DNA of 64,000 bases. Source: Chlamydiales bacterium (lineage in GTDB: Bacteria; Chlamydiota; Chlamydiia; Chlamydiales; JAJFMA01). How positions within the stretch are numbered: position 1 is the first letter of the stretch; each line of letters opens with the position of its first letter. The stretch spans positions 124,001 through 188,000 of the forward strand of contig JAUXSF010000009.1 of assembly GCA_030679955.1 (NCBI GenBank), read 5' to 3'. The notes under the pieces are model-generated. The model had not been told where the DNA came from and did no database searches. It saw only the letters and a list, made by a program, of their open reading frames with translations. Below are positions 56,113 to 64,000 of the stretch, in pieces. The translations under genes and the position numbers were made by a program.

Positions 56113-56924
56113 TTAGTCGCCTAGAAGAATATTCAATGACAGCTGTATTGTACACTGGTTGACATAGCCTACGCTTTTCACGGCGTTTTGATGGGCCATA
56201 TACTGAAACTGAAGAAGTGAATCTACTTTGAGGTTACCGACCAAAGAAGCTGTGTGATCAATTCCTATATTTACAGGAATTTGCTGGGTGCGAGTAATCC
56301 AGTCAATCGTCCATTCGCTGTTGGAAATCACATAGGTATCTTTCAAAAAAAGATAAATGACAAATGGTTGAAACAGCAGGTAATTTTGTTTCGGTTTATG
56401 AGAATTTTCCGCGACCGAAATAGGGTTTTGGGCCAAAAAGCCAATTTGCCATCCGGTGAATTTAAGAATACTCACGCCTAAAGCTGGTCCGACCTGCCAC
56501 TTTCCTTGCCCTGCATCTAATGTTGATGTGGTGGGGATAATTGCCATAGGACCAATCCCCCACCTTCCCCAAGAAGGTTCTTCGTTGACAAACAAATCAA
56601 AAAACTGGGTATCACCTAAATATGTTCCCTTTTTTGTTTTAGCCGACAAGGCAAGGGTCAGGATCTGAAATTTAACTCTCATCAACTGTTCAAAAGGGAA
56701 ATGCTCAGTTCTATCCGAGGCGATGAGTGGTTTGATTAAAATCTTATTCGCAGAGGCATCAGATCCATAATTTTTTGGAGAATAATCATTTTCCAATTGA
56801 AGCTGCGATAGTTCGTACTGGGATTAGCTGCCCTTTCAGAGATGGTTTCTTCCCACGCAAAACCATCTTGGTGACACAAGAAAGACGCCATGAGAACCAA
56901 AAGTAAAGCTCTGGCTTTTATCAC
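56113..56924 (-). pseudogene. Outer-membrane-type protein gene split by a frameshift
   Basis: The first part (56924 down to about 56800) encodes a signal peptide ('LLLVLMASFLCHQDGFAWEE') and the start of the mature protein. The frame then runs on into out-of-frame sequence and stops near 56736. The rest (from about 56796 down to 56113, 'LENDYSPKNYGSDASANKIL...') is open in another frame with no good start. One extra base near 56797 would join them as '...YRSFQLENDYSPKNYG'. The second part has the alternating aromatic pattern of a beta-barrel. The GTG start overlaps the esterase stop by 4 bp. It is either a recent pseudogene or a sequencing error. Confidence 0.75.
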
Positions 56925-58000
56925 GATTTCCCTAAGTGTTTTTCAAAAAAGATCACCATTTCTTGGTAGGCTTGCTTAGATTCTGGTGAATCGAGAACCT
57001 GCAGATAAAAAGCGTGTGAGCACCCTTCATAAACCTGTAAATAAGCGTCTATTCCGGCTGCTCTAAGCTTTTGGTGCGTACGGACAGTATTGCTAAGGAA
57101 GAGGTCTCTGGTGCCGGAAGTGAGAATAGTGGGAGGAAAACCTTTAGCAAAGTCTCCATAAATAGGAGAGATTAAAGGGTTCTTCATATCGTTTGAGCCC
57201 GCATATAACTTGGCAATGCTCTTCAATAGCCCGTTATATGTGACAAGAAAGTTGTCCACGTCTTGGTTTGTGCGATAAGAGTCTCCGGTGTCAGTAATAT
57301 CAATAAATGGTGTTCCCAATCCTATGACAGCAGGTTGAGGAATTTTGAGATCTCTAAGTTTTAACATCGCTGCAGCTGTTAAACCACTACCTGCAGATGT
57401 GCCGAACATTCCAATGTTTTCAGGCTTATATTGCTTCAAGACCTCTTGATAGACGGCAATGACATCATCTAATCCTGCAGGGAAAGGATGATATGGCAGC
57501 ATCCGATAGTCGATAGAAATGACCTTCATTTGTGCGTAATGCGCCATCGCCATCGCTTCTGGCACACTACCCTCGCCACCATTCAGGATGTAACCACCAC
57601 CATGAACATAGACCAACAATCGATTTTTGTTTTTTTCAGGGATTGTCTTTGGCTGCACGATATGTGTTTTCACACCTGCAATGACCTTCGGTGTTACATC
57701 CACGGTGAACAGTTTGCTGGCGGATGACATTAACTCTTCTGTTACAACACCCTCGCCTTTGGCTACGATTTCGTGCCACTGTTGCATTGTTTTAGGCACC
57801 ACATACATCAGTGGATCTAAGGGCATGGCGATATTTTTTTGAAGCTGTGGACTCACATCGCTAGGAACTGGAAGGCTTTTTGCGGGAACCCTTCTATCCG
57901 GAAAAGACAAGTCTGTTGCCATTGCTTCTTGAGGGAATAACGACAGTAACAGAACTCCAAAACACGACGCTCTAAAAGCATGGATAAATTTTCTGTTCAC
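56921..58000 (-). CDS. Secreted alpha/beta-hydrolase esterase (hormone-sensitive lipase type)
   Basis: 359 residues from the GTG at 58000, preceded by AGGAGA; an upstream in-frame start lacks a ribosome-binding site. Signal peptide (about 1-28, ending EAMA). Oxyanion-hole motif 'VYVHGGGYIL', nucleophile elbow GTSAGS, then Asp in 'GTRDLFLSN' and His in 'GCSHAFYL' complete the triad. It should hydrolyse small esters in the periplasm or outside. It lies 37 bp after the TPR gene and overlaps the frameshifted gene behind it, so all three form an operon. Confidence 0.9.
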   Translation of the reverse strand: MNRKFIHAFRASCFGVLLLSLFPQEAMATDLSFPDRRVPAKSLPVPSDVSPQLQKNIAMPLDPLMYVVPKTMQQWHEIVAKGEGVVTEELMSSASKLFTVDVTPKVIAGVKTHIVQPKTIPEKNKNRLLVYVHGGGYILNGGEGSVPEAMAMAHYAQMKVISIDYRMLPYHPFPAGLDDVIAVYQEVLKQYKPENIGMFGTSAGSGLTAAAMLKLRDLKIPQPAVIGLGTPFIDITDTGDSYRTNQDVDNFLVTYNGLLKSIAKLYAGSNDMKNPLISPIYGDFAKGFPPTILTSGTRDLFLSNTVRTHQKLRAAGIDAYLQVYEGCSHAFYLQVLDSPESKQAYQEMVIFFEKHLGKS

Positions 58001-58036
58001 AGTTTCTCCTAGTAGTAGTAGCACTGAATGCGCTAA

Positions 58037-59668
58037 TCACCAATCTGACTTAATGGGTGTTGTGGAATGCCTTAGCGCGGCTTTCATTTCCCTTTCAACC
58101 CAATAGGTGTCCCAAGAGCGGTCTTGGCTTCGCAAACTTAGAAAGAGTCCGTAGAGTAATCTACCATTGCGATTCAGTTTGGTAAGCTCTTTTCTGAATA
58201 TCTGTTCCGCTTCGTTGTATTGCTTTTCCTCCAAAAGTGCTTTTCCCAATTCGATACGGAGGGGCAAATACCAAGCTGGAGGCTCGTCGTATTCCAAGCG
58301 ATCTTGCTTGTCGACCGCTTTACGCAACGTGGCAATAGAAGCCGAAAGATCTTTCTCATGATGTGAATAGGCCGCGTCTAATACAAGCTCGCCTAGTTCA
58401 ATGATGCTGACCGCAGGGTTGTTAGCGATCTCAGCATCCGACGCAATTTTCTTCTTAGCATCTAACATTAGCTTCTTTTCTCGCTGATAGGAAGCGATAT
58501 CACCCAACTTCAAATAGGCCACAGCGCGGCCAAAATGCCAGTAGGACTGAACAAAAGCGTCACTTGTCTTTGGAACTTTGGTCTCTACAATCGTTTTCCA
58601 TCGATGGAAATACATGAGAACTTCCATCGGAATAATTCGGTGCTTCTCCAGATGCGGCATCTTGGCGTAATGCGGCTCCAGTAGCTGATGCAGCTCATTA
58701 GCAGTCTTGATGGCGTTTTCTCGATCCTCTGAGAGCATGTAAACTCTGACTAGTACCTTTAGGTTGTGAGTTAGATAATGCAAAGGATATTCTCCCTTCA
58801 TCCCATACTCATCGATATACTTCCAGTCCTGAGCTATGGCCTTATTGCTAGTCTCGATGCCCTCTTGATAATACCCAGTAGGTAAAAAGATATGGTTGGG
58901 CATATGAAGAAGGTGGCCCGAAATTGGAAGCAAGGAAGTCAATCGAAAAGCTGATAGCAGAGCTCTTTCAGGCCAAGGTGAAGCCTCCACAGCATGAATG
59001 TAAAAATGATTGGCGCCAATATGATCAGGATCATGATTTAAGACGTTTTCCAAGACATCCCTAGCCTCCAAAGTTCCATCTTTGGGCTTGCCATCCCAGG
59101 TCCAATACTTCCAAGGATCCAAATTTAGTATGCTCTCGGCGTACAGAGTGGCTGCGTCTAAATCTTCTGGATATTCATTCATCACTTTCTTCATGGCATC
59201 GCGATAGACGAAGCGTAAGGCGACCAGATCTTGGTTGGGATCATTGGTATAGCGCTGCACTAAAGCCTTGATATAGGCCTGTTCGACAGGTGAAGCTTGA
59301 GAAAGCAGGCTGAGAGCTTTTTGTGAATAGGCATAGGCCTTTTTCTCGTTTTCAGGAGTTACATCTGTATTGATATTTTGCCCAAGCGCTACAGCCATGC
59401 CCCAATATGCCATGGCGAGATTCGGATCTATTTGTGACGCTTTTTCAAATTCTCTAAATGCAAGATCATGGTTATAGGCAAAGACAAAGGTAAGCCCCTT
59501 ATTAAAGCTCTCTTGTGCTTTGGGATTACGAGTCGACACAGGGTGATAAAGTTGATACATCGCGGGAAAAACGGAAAACTCTGACTTTTGAACCTCTGCA
59601 ACTAAGGGTCCATGTGACAATAGCAGAGCAAAAAAACTCGAGAAAATTGGCAGTAATAATGACCTCAT
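58037..59668 (-). CDS. Secreted TPR-repeat protein
   Basis: 543 residues from ATG 59668 (GGGGAG just upstream; 12 codons of extra frame before it ignored). Signal peptide (about 1-24). TPR-type repeats are visible: 'AFREFEKASQIDPNLAMAYWGMAVALGQ' near residue 65 and 'LGKALLEEKQYNEAEQIFRKELTKLNRNGRLLYGLFLSL' near the end (key parts only). Similar TPR proteins with a 'HFYIHAVEASPWPERAL' segment are widespread in environmental bacteria; function unknown. First gene of the esterase operon. Confidence 0.85.
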   Translation of the reverse strand: MRSLLLPIFSSFFALLLSHGPLVAEVQKSEFSVFPAMYQLYHPVSTRNPKAQESFNKGLTFVFAYNHDLAFREFEKASQIDPNLAMAYWGMAVALGQNINTDVTPENEKKAYAYSQKALSLLSQASPVEQAYIKALVQRYTNDPNQDLVALRFVYRDAMKKVMNEYPEDLDAATLYAESILNLDPWKYWTWDGKPKDGTLEARDVLENVLNHDPDHIGANHFYIHAVEASPWPERALLSAFRLTSLLPISGHLLHMPNHIFLPTGYYQEGIETSNKAIAQDWKYIDEYGMKGEYPLHYLTHNLKVLVRVYMLSEDRENAIKTANELHQLLEPHYAKMPHLEKHRIIPMEVLMYFHRWKTIVETKVPKTSDAFVQSYWHFGRAVAYLKLGDIASYQREKKLMLDAKKKIASDAEIANNPAVSIIELGELVLDAAYSHHEKDLSASIATLRKAVDKQDRLEYDEPPAWYLPLRIELGKALLEEKQYNEAEQIFRKELTKLNRNGRLLYGLFLSLRSQDRSWDTYWVEREMKAALRHSTTPIKSDW

Positions 59669-59788
59669 TGTTCTCCCCGCTTTCTTTAATAACCATATCT
59701 GCAAGGGATAACATTGGGAGTGGAGTAAATCAAGTATTCTGCGTTAAGCCTCGACAAGTCGAGGCTCAACAGGTCACTGCACTTAAGA

Positions 59789-60067
59789 TTAGTCCACCTT
59801 ATGCTTCTTAACGACGGGGAAAAAATTATTCGCTGTTTTTACACTCGCTTCACTTTGGTTACCCGGCTGAAGTCTTCTTTCAAGACTTTTACATTTTTTA
59901 CGCTGGATCATGCCTGTATCGTTAAGAGCACTCTTAACGATGCTTTCTCCGGAAGGGATTGTCACGTACGTTTCCGGGTGTCGAAGCTGCTGCTTTTTAT
60001 CATCAATAGCTTTTACATGCTGGGCGACTGCATAAACATTAAAACCCATGGGAACTAATCTATTCAT
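59789..60067 (-). CDS. Small hypothetical protein
   Basis: 92 residues, basic, helical in parts, no hydrophobic segment, not recognised. The ATG has GGATG-like bases upstream and a very AT-rich leader (60068-60150) of the kind that precedes the effector candidates. Coding status is uncertain. Confidence 0.35.
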   Translation of the reverse strand: MNRLVPMGFNVYAVAQHVKAIDDKKQQLRHPETYVTIPSGESIVKSALNDTGMIQRKKCKSLERRLQPGNQSEASVKTANNFFPVVKKHKVD

Positions 60068-60160
60068 TTTACATCCATATTAAAATTGTTAAACAATATA
60101 GCAATATTACAATAACACATAATTACCATCAACAATTTAAATAAAGGAAAATACTATCCT

Positions 60161-60204
60161 GTATCTTCTTTGCGTCTTAGCGCCTCTGCGCCTTTGCGTT
60201 GGGA
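60161..60204 (-). repeat. Single arm of the 'AACGCAAAGGCGCAGAGG' repeat family
   Basis: ATCTTCTTTGCGTCTTAGCG and following bases match the right arm of the 2038-2142 inverted repeat. It lies directly behind the stop of the BTB/LRR-like gene. Confidence 0.7.
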
Positions 60205-60214
60205 TCCCTTCTCC

Positions 60215-61936
60215 CTAGCGGTAGCTCACTACTCGCAAGCGAGGAAATTTCCTAAACTGATCAGGATCACCGATGCTTACATTCTCAAGAGAAAGACGAG
60301 TAAGGCGAGGCTTAGGGCATACCCAGCCGATCTTCCAATCCAAGTTCATGCAATTTGAAAGATCTAAATTCTCTAATAATGTCATGGTATCTGTGAGGTT
60401 TAATTTTCTAAGACTCAAACAATTTTTTATGGATAGCGATACAAGGTTCTTAAATGGATGTAAGATCGTGGCGTCGTCTATTTGGGAATCATCCAAGTTG
60501 GCGGTTTTTAACCGTTCTGGATTAAGCTTGGAGAATAGCCATGCTAGATTTTTTTGGGTTACCCCCGCTAAAAAGGGCCCATCCATCTCGGTTACCCGAT
60601 CAGCAACTTTTGAAAAACGCTGAAGGTTGATTATTGCCTCCTTCTGCAAAGCCGTAGTCTTTCGACTTTTCTTAGGGACGCTTCGATCGAAATCTTTATG
60701 ATTACCAACAATATTTAGCCACGTCCCTACGCGCCCTAGTAAATATTGTGTCGTGGCATACTCGAGATCACGAGTCAGCACCCTTAGGTTATTTGAAATA
60801 GAACCCTCTAAGTACCCAAAAACGAATTCATCGTTAAGGTCAACTAAGTTAGAAACAAGTACCCGTCCCCACTGGCTTTGTTCGTAACGAAGCGCCCTCA
60901 CGTAAGCCCAATCAGCCATGTCGCAGTCGTACTTCCCTGGTCTAAGTTGAATTTGTGCCGACAGTTTTTGAAATAAAGCACAGTCGTCATTCAAATGATG
61001 GTAAACCGGAGAATCGATAGTACTCCACAAAGCTCTAAGATCCATCGGTGTGTGAACGTCAGCTGTCAAGGTTGCTAAAGCCTCACTCATAAGATTTTCA
61101 AGTCCAAAATAGCTAGCAATACTATAGTAGTTCAAAAGCTGGCTAGGCGAGGTGGTGTGAGAGATCGTCATCTGTGCCAGCAAGCAGGCCTTTATCCCTT
61201 CCATAATTTCATTTCGTTTAGGGGCATTTTCTAGTACATGGCTACATTTATCGAGATCTTCACCGGTTCTTATTGCGGCGGCTAAAATTGCCACGGTGTC
61301 AAGCTGGTAGTTTTCAGACATAACCACAAGCTGTTCGATATTGCTTGGGGTGGCAATAGACATTAAACGCGCGAGAACAGAGTCTCTCATAGGTTCTGGA
61401 GCACCATGAAATCCACCATAAAGATGATCCATTTGTTGCATAAACCAACGAAGCTTTATCATTCCAAAATCTGAGAAATCGTAGCCTTCGCTCTGGATAC
61501 GTTTGACAAGACAGTCAAGAGAAGAGATTTTTATTAACTCATCGTTGACAAAGAGGCTGTCACCTTTCCATTTTACATCATAAGACCCATTAAATAGGTT
61601 CGAGAAAAAGGGTATCTGGGCCAAGGCCAGGCTGTTAAAGCATCTTTCTGCTTTGTCTGCTATCAAGAGATTTAAGTTAGATGGCAAAACCCCTAGATAA
61701 GGTTTAGCGCATTCAGCAAGACGCGAAGCAAGCTCGCCCCTTCTTTCCTTTACTGCCAATAAGTGCAGGTTGCTAACTGCATTCCATAACTCCTCAGGCC
61801 TACGCTGCGAGGAAAGAAGTCCAATTAACCGTTCTTGTACATCGTGGGAAATACTAGATAAACTCTTAGATTTTGCGCACAGCTGAATTGCCTGATGATT
61901 TAATAGTAGATTATTTAAAGGCCCTAACACATTCAC
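60215..61936 (-). CDS. Candidate effector with BTB-like segment and C-terminal leucine-rich repeats
   Basis: 573 residues, no signal peptide. The last 100 residues are leucine-rich repeats: 'LVSLSIKNCLSLRKLNLTDT', 'LLENLDLSNCMNLD', 'LTRLSLENVSI'. At about 102-155 a stretch 'IPFFSNLFNGSYDVKW ... ISSLDCLVKRIQSEGYDF' resembles the core of a BTB/POZ domain ('S.yF..mF.g.f.E ... f..lL.yiYt'). The middle is helical, as in BACK domains. BTB plus LRR is a eukaryotic-type combination used in ubiquitin ligase adaptors, so a host-directed role is possible; the BTB call is tentative. AT-rich leader upstream. Confidence 0.65.
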   Translation of the reverse strand: MNVLGPLNNLLLNHQAIQLCAKSKSLSSISHDVQERLIGLLSSQRRPEELWNAVSNLHLLAVKERRGELASRLAECAKPYLGVLPSNLNLLIADKAERCFNSLALAQIPFFSNLFNGSYDVKWKGDSLFVNDELIKISSLDCLVKRIQSEGYDFSDFGMIKLRWFMQQMDHLYGGFHGAPEPMRDSVLARLMSIATPSNIEQLVVMSENYQLDTVAILAAAIRTGEDLDKCSHVLENAPKRNEIMEGIKACLLAQMTISHTTSPSQLLNYYSIASYFGLENLMSEALATLTADVHTPMDLRALWSTIDSPVYHHLNDDCALFQKLSAQIQLRPGKYDCDMADWAYVRALRYEQSQWGRVLVSNLVDLNDEFVFGYLEGSISNNLRVLTRDLEYATTQYLLGRVGTWLNIVGNHKDFDRSVPKKSRKTTALQKEAIINLQRFSKVADRVTEMDGPFLAGVTQKNLAWLFSKLNPERLKTANLDDSQIDDATILHPFKNLVSLSIKNCLSLRKLNLTDTMTLLENLDLSNCMNLDWKIGWVCPKPRLTRLSLENVSIGDPDQFRKFPRLRVVSYR

Positions 61937-62128
61937 CCTCTTGATTTAATAATTAAATAAATATTCATTAACATAACATATTTTTCATCACAACGCAAAC
62001 ATATTTTTAGCATTACGCCAGCAAACAACTGGTAATGCTGGAACTCTTAAAAAAATATTTGCAAATATTCGCTGAAGGCTCAAAAGTGAAATTCAAAACG
62101 GCGATATGACCGTTGGTGGATAATAGAG

Positions 62129-64000
62129 ATGGTGACAAAAACATCCTTCACGAATGGCAACAGGTACACCCCGCTAAGTTTTTCTGAAGATCTACTAGCG
62201 GGTTTGGTGGTGTTTTTGGTTGCGCTACCTCTATGCCTTGGCGTAGCTCTGGCGTCAAATGCTCCCCTGTTTTCAGGCATTCTTTCTGGTATTATTGGTG
62301 GGATCGTCGTTGGATTAGTCAGCGGATCGCATACGAGTGTGAGCGGTCCGGCAGCTGGCCTTACTGCTGTTGTGGCGGCACAAATTAGTGGATTAGGTTC
62401 ATTTGAAGCATTTTTAATGGCGGTTGTTCTGGCAGGCGTGTTGCAGATTATTCTGAGCATCGCGCGCATGGGTTATATCGCCGTCTTTTTCCCATCGAGT
62501 GTGATTAAAGGTCTTTTGGCGGCCATCGGCATCATCTTAATTCTGAAGCAGATTCCACACATTTTGGGTCATGATATGGACCCGATGGGTGAAAATTCAT
62601 TTATTCAGCCAGATAACAAAAACACATTCTCGGAACTATTCGAGTCTTTTTTTGATATTCATCGAGGAGCCTTAGTGATCAGTGCCGTTTCAATGGCGCT
62701 ATTGATCGCTTGGGACAAAATTACTCTTCTTAAAAAATCACACCTGCCCGCACCTTTGGTAGTTGTGGTGATTGGTGTCGCAATGAGTTACCTTTTACAA
62801 GGGGTCGGCGGCGCCTGGGCTCTTGAAGAAGGTCACCTTGTCCAAGTTCCTGTAGCCGAATCAGCGAGTGAGTTCGTTAGCTTTTTAAGATTCCCAGACT
62901 TCAGCCTTTTATTGGATGTTGATGTCTATATCGCAGCGGTAACCATAGGACTGGTCGCTTCATTAGAGTCTCTGTTAAATATAGAAGCTGTCGACAAGCT
63001 GGATCCCATGCAGCGAATGAGTCCACCCAACCGCGAGCTCTTTGCACAGGGTGTCGGTAACATGGTTGTTGGCCTGGTTGGTGGGATTCCCATCACAAGC
63101 GTCATTGTACGCAGTTCGGTCAACATTAATGCTGGTGTTAAGTCTAAGGTGAGTGCTATTTGGCACGGCATCTTGATGCTGGGCAGCGTGCTACTGATAC
63201 CCACCTGGCTGAACACCATTCCTTTTGCCGCTTTGGCTGCCATTTTATTTGTAACAGGACTAAAGCTTGCAAGCCCAAAGCTCATGGTTCAAATGTGGCA
63301 AGAAGGCAAAAATCAATTTCTGCCATTTATCTGTACCATTATCGCCATTGTGTTCACCGACCTGCTTATTGGGGTTATCATAGGCCTCTGCGTTTCCATA
63401 GGATTCATTCTGCACAGCAACGTGCGCAATCCCATCAAGAAGATCATGGAAAAGCATGCTACCGGCGATCAGGTATTGCATATTGAACTGCCTAACCAGG
63501 TCGGCTTCTTTAACAGGGCAGCACTGGATACAACCCTTCGCAGTATACCTAGGGGTGGTCACGTTTTACTCGATGCAACTACTACCGATTATATCGATCC
63601 AGATATCCTCGACCTAATTGTAGACTTTCAAAACACCATCGCACCTGCTCACGGCGTTCGCGTAAGCTTAAAGGGTTTTAAGAATAAGTATCCGCGCCTG
63701 GAAGATCAAATCCAATATATTGATTTTAGCAATCGTGAGATGCAAGATGCACTGACTCCCCAGAGGGTTCTGGATATCTTTAAAGAAGGAAACGAGCGTT
63801 TCAGAAGTGGCACACCCCTTACGCGAGACCTACACCGTCTACTTAATGCAACCTCTGAAGGTCAGTTCCCCATGGCCGTTATCCTTAGCTGCATTGACTC
63901 ACGCACTCCAGCTGAGATCGTGTTCGACCTTGGGCTAGGAGACATCTTTAGCGTAAGGATTGCAGGCAATGTCATTTCTCGTAAGGTAATCGGCAGCATG
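62129..64000 (+). CDS. SulP-family anion transporter fused to beta-carbonic anhydrase (3'-partial)
   Basis: 624 codons are open from the ATG at 62129 to the right edge without a stop. Residues about 10-440 form the SulP membrane domain: 'LSFSEDLLAGLVVFLVALPLCLGVALAS', the 'VSGPAAGLTAVVAAQI' motif, and 'VGGIPITSVIVRSSVNINAG'. A STAS-like domain follows (about 450-540, 'HVLLDATTTDYIDPDILDL'). From about 545 it is beta-carbonic anhydrase: 'LSCIDSRTPAEIVFDLGLGDIFSVRIAGN' contains the zinc ligands Cys588 and Asp590 and Arg592; the His/Cys pair lies beyond the window. Probable role: uptake of bicarbonate or another anion linked to CO2 hydration. Confidence 0.93.
   Translation, partial: MVTKTSFTNGNRYTPLSFSEDLLAGLVVFLVALPLCLGVALASNAPLFSGILSGIIGGIVVGLVSGSHTSVSGPAAGLTAVVAAQISGLGSFEAFLMAVVLAGVLQIILSIARMGYIAVFFPSSVIKGLLAAIGIILILKQIPHILGHDMDPMGENSFIQPDNKNTFSELFESFFDIHRGALVISAVSMALLIAWDKITLLKKSHLPAPLVVVVIGVAMSYLLQGVGGAWALEEGHLVQVPVAESASEFVSFLRFPDFSLLLDVDVYIAAVTIGLVASLESLLNIEAVDKLDPMQRMSPPNRELFAQGVGNMVVGLVGGIPITSVIVRSSVNINAGVKSKVSAIWHGILMLGSVLLIPTWLNTIPFAALAAILFVTGLKLASPKLMVQMWQEGKNQFLPFICTIIAIVFTDLLIGVIIGLCVSIGFILHSNVRNPIKKIMEKHATGDQVLHIELPNQVGFFNRAALDTTLRSIPRGGHVLLDATTTDYIDPDILDLIVDFQNTIAPAHGVRVSLKGFKNKYPRLEDQIQYIDFSNREMQDALTPQRVLDIFKEGNERFRSGTPLTRDLHRLLNATSEGQFPMAVILSCIDSRTPAEIVFDLGLGDIFSVRIAGNVISRKVIGSM

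Noticed and set aside
62080-63285. Minus-strand open frames of 100-130 codons near the right edge
   Set aside because: They are antisense to the SulP-carbonic anhydrase gene, which has clear family motifs on the plus strand.

Overview
The window looks like a chromosome segment of an amoeba-associated (environmental) chlamydia. Three things point there: a double-length UvrA with four ATP-binding cassettes; the order groEL-groES-pepF under a CIRCE operator; and the series HU/IHF, a YkuD-type protein, accA and an MsbA-like exporter, which as I recall matches the order in Chlamydia trachomatis. Extra metabolism (proBA, queC, ytxJ, SulP-carbonic anhydrase), many toxin-antitoxin genes and effector-like proteins fit the Parachlamydiales better than the Chlamydiaceae. 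The family is not settled.

Layout. 0-3.9 kb: a coiled-coil membrane protein with a chaperone-like partner, a decayed second copy of the partner, and a membrane protein of unknown function. 4-25 kb: mostly housekeeping genes (uvrA, proBA, groESL, pepF, ptsH, a DUF151 nuclease, rpiA, a Nif3-like gene, tyrS, HU, an L,D-transpeptidase, accA, ytxJ), with hairpin-forming intergenic repeats. 25-34 kb: a large beta-rich membrane protein and two paralogous 820-926 residue proteins with a phosphoinositide-kinase-like core. The longer one ends in an SH2-like module. They lie between accA and the MsbA-like gene, and a decayed fragment of that exporter gene lies between the paralogs, so a tandem duplication happened here. 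36-41 kb: a tRNA-Asn followed by two stacked toxin-antitoxin cassettes (AbiE, then HipBA), marked by repeated tRNA 3' ends and terminators. 41-50 kb: an RND efflux operon, an inverse-autotransporter-like beta-helix protein, and rlmF. 51-53 kb: a predicted SopB/IpgD-type phosphoinositide phosphatase flanked by inverted copies of a 9-bp-unit repeat. 53-64 kb: rhlE, a small membrane/zinc-ribbon pair, a HigBA-type module, a TPR-esterase-outer membrane protein operon (the last gene frameshifted), a BTB/LRR-like protein and a SulP-carbonic anhydrase fusion cut by the right edge.

Main point. The accessory parts hold a possible host-directed phosphoinositide toolkit: two kinase-like proteins, one with an SH2-like tail, and one CX5R phosphatase. 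They share AT-rich upstream regions with other effector candidates. All functions are inferred from motifs read by eye; no database search was possible.
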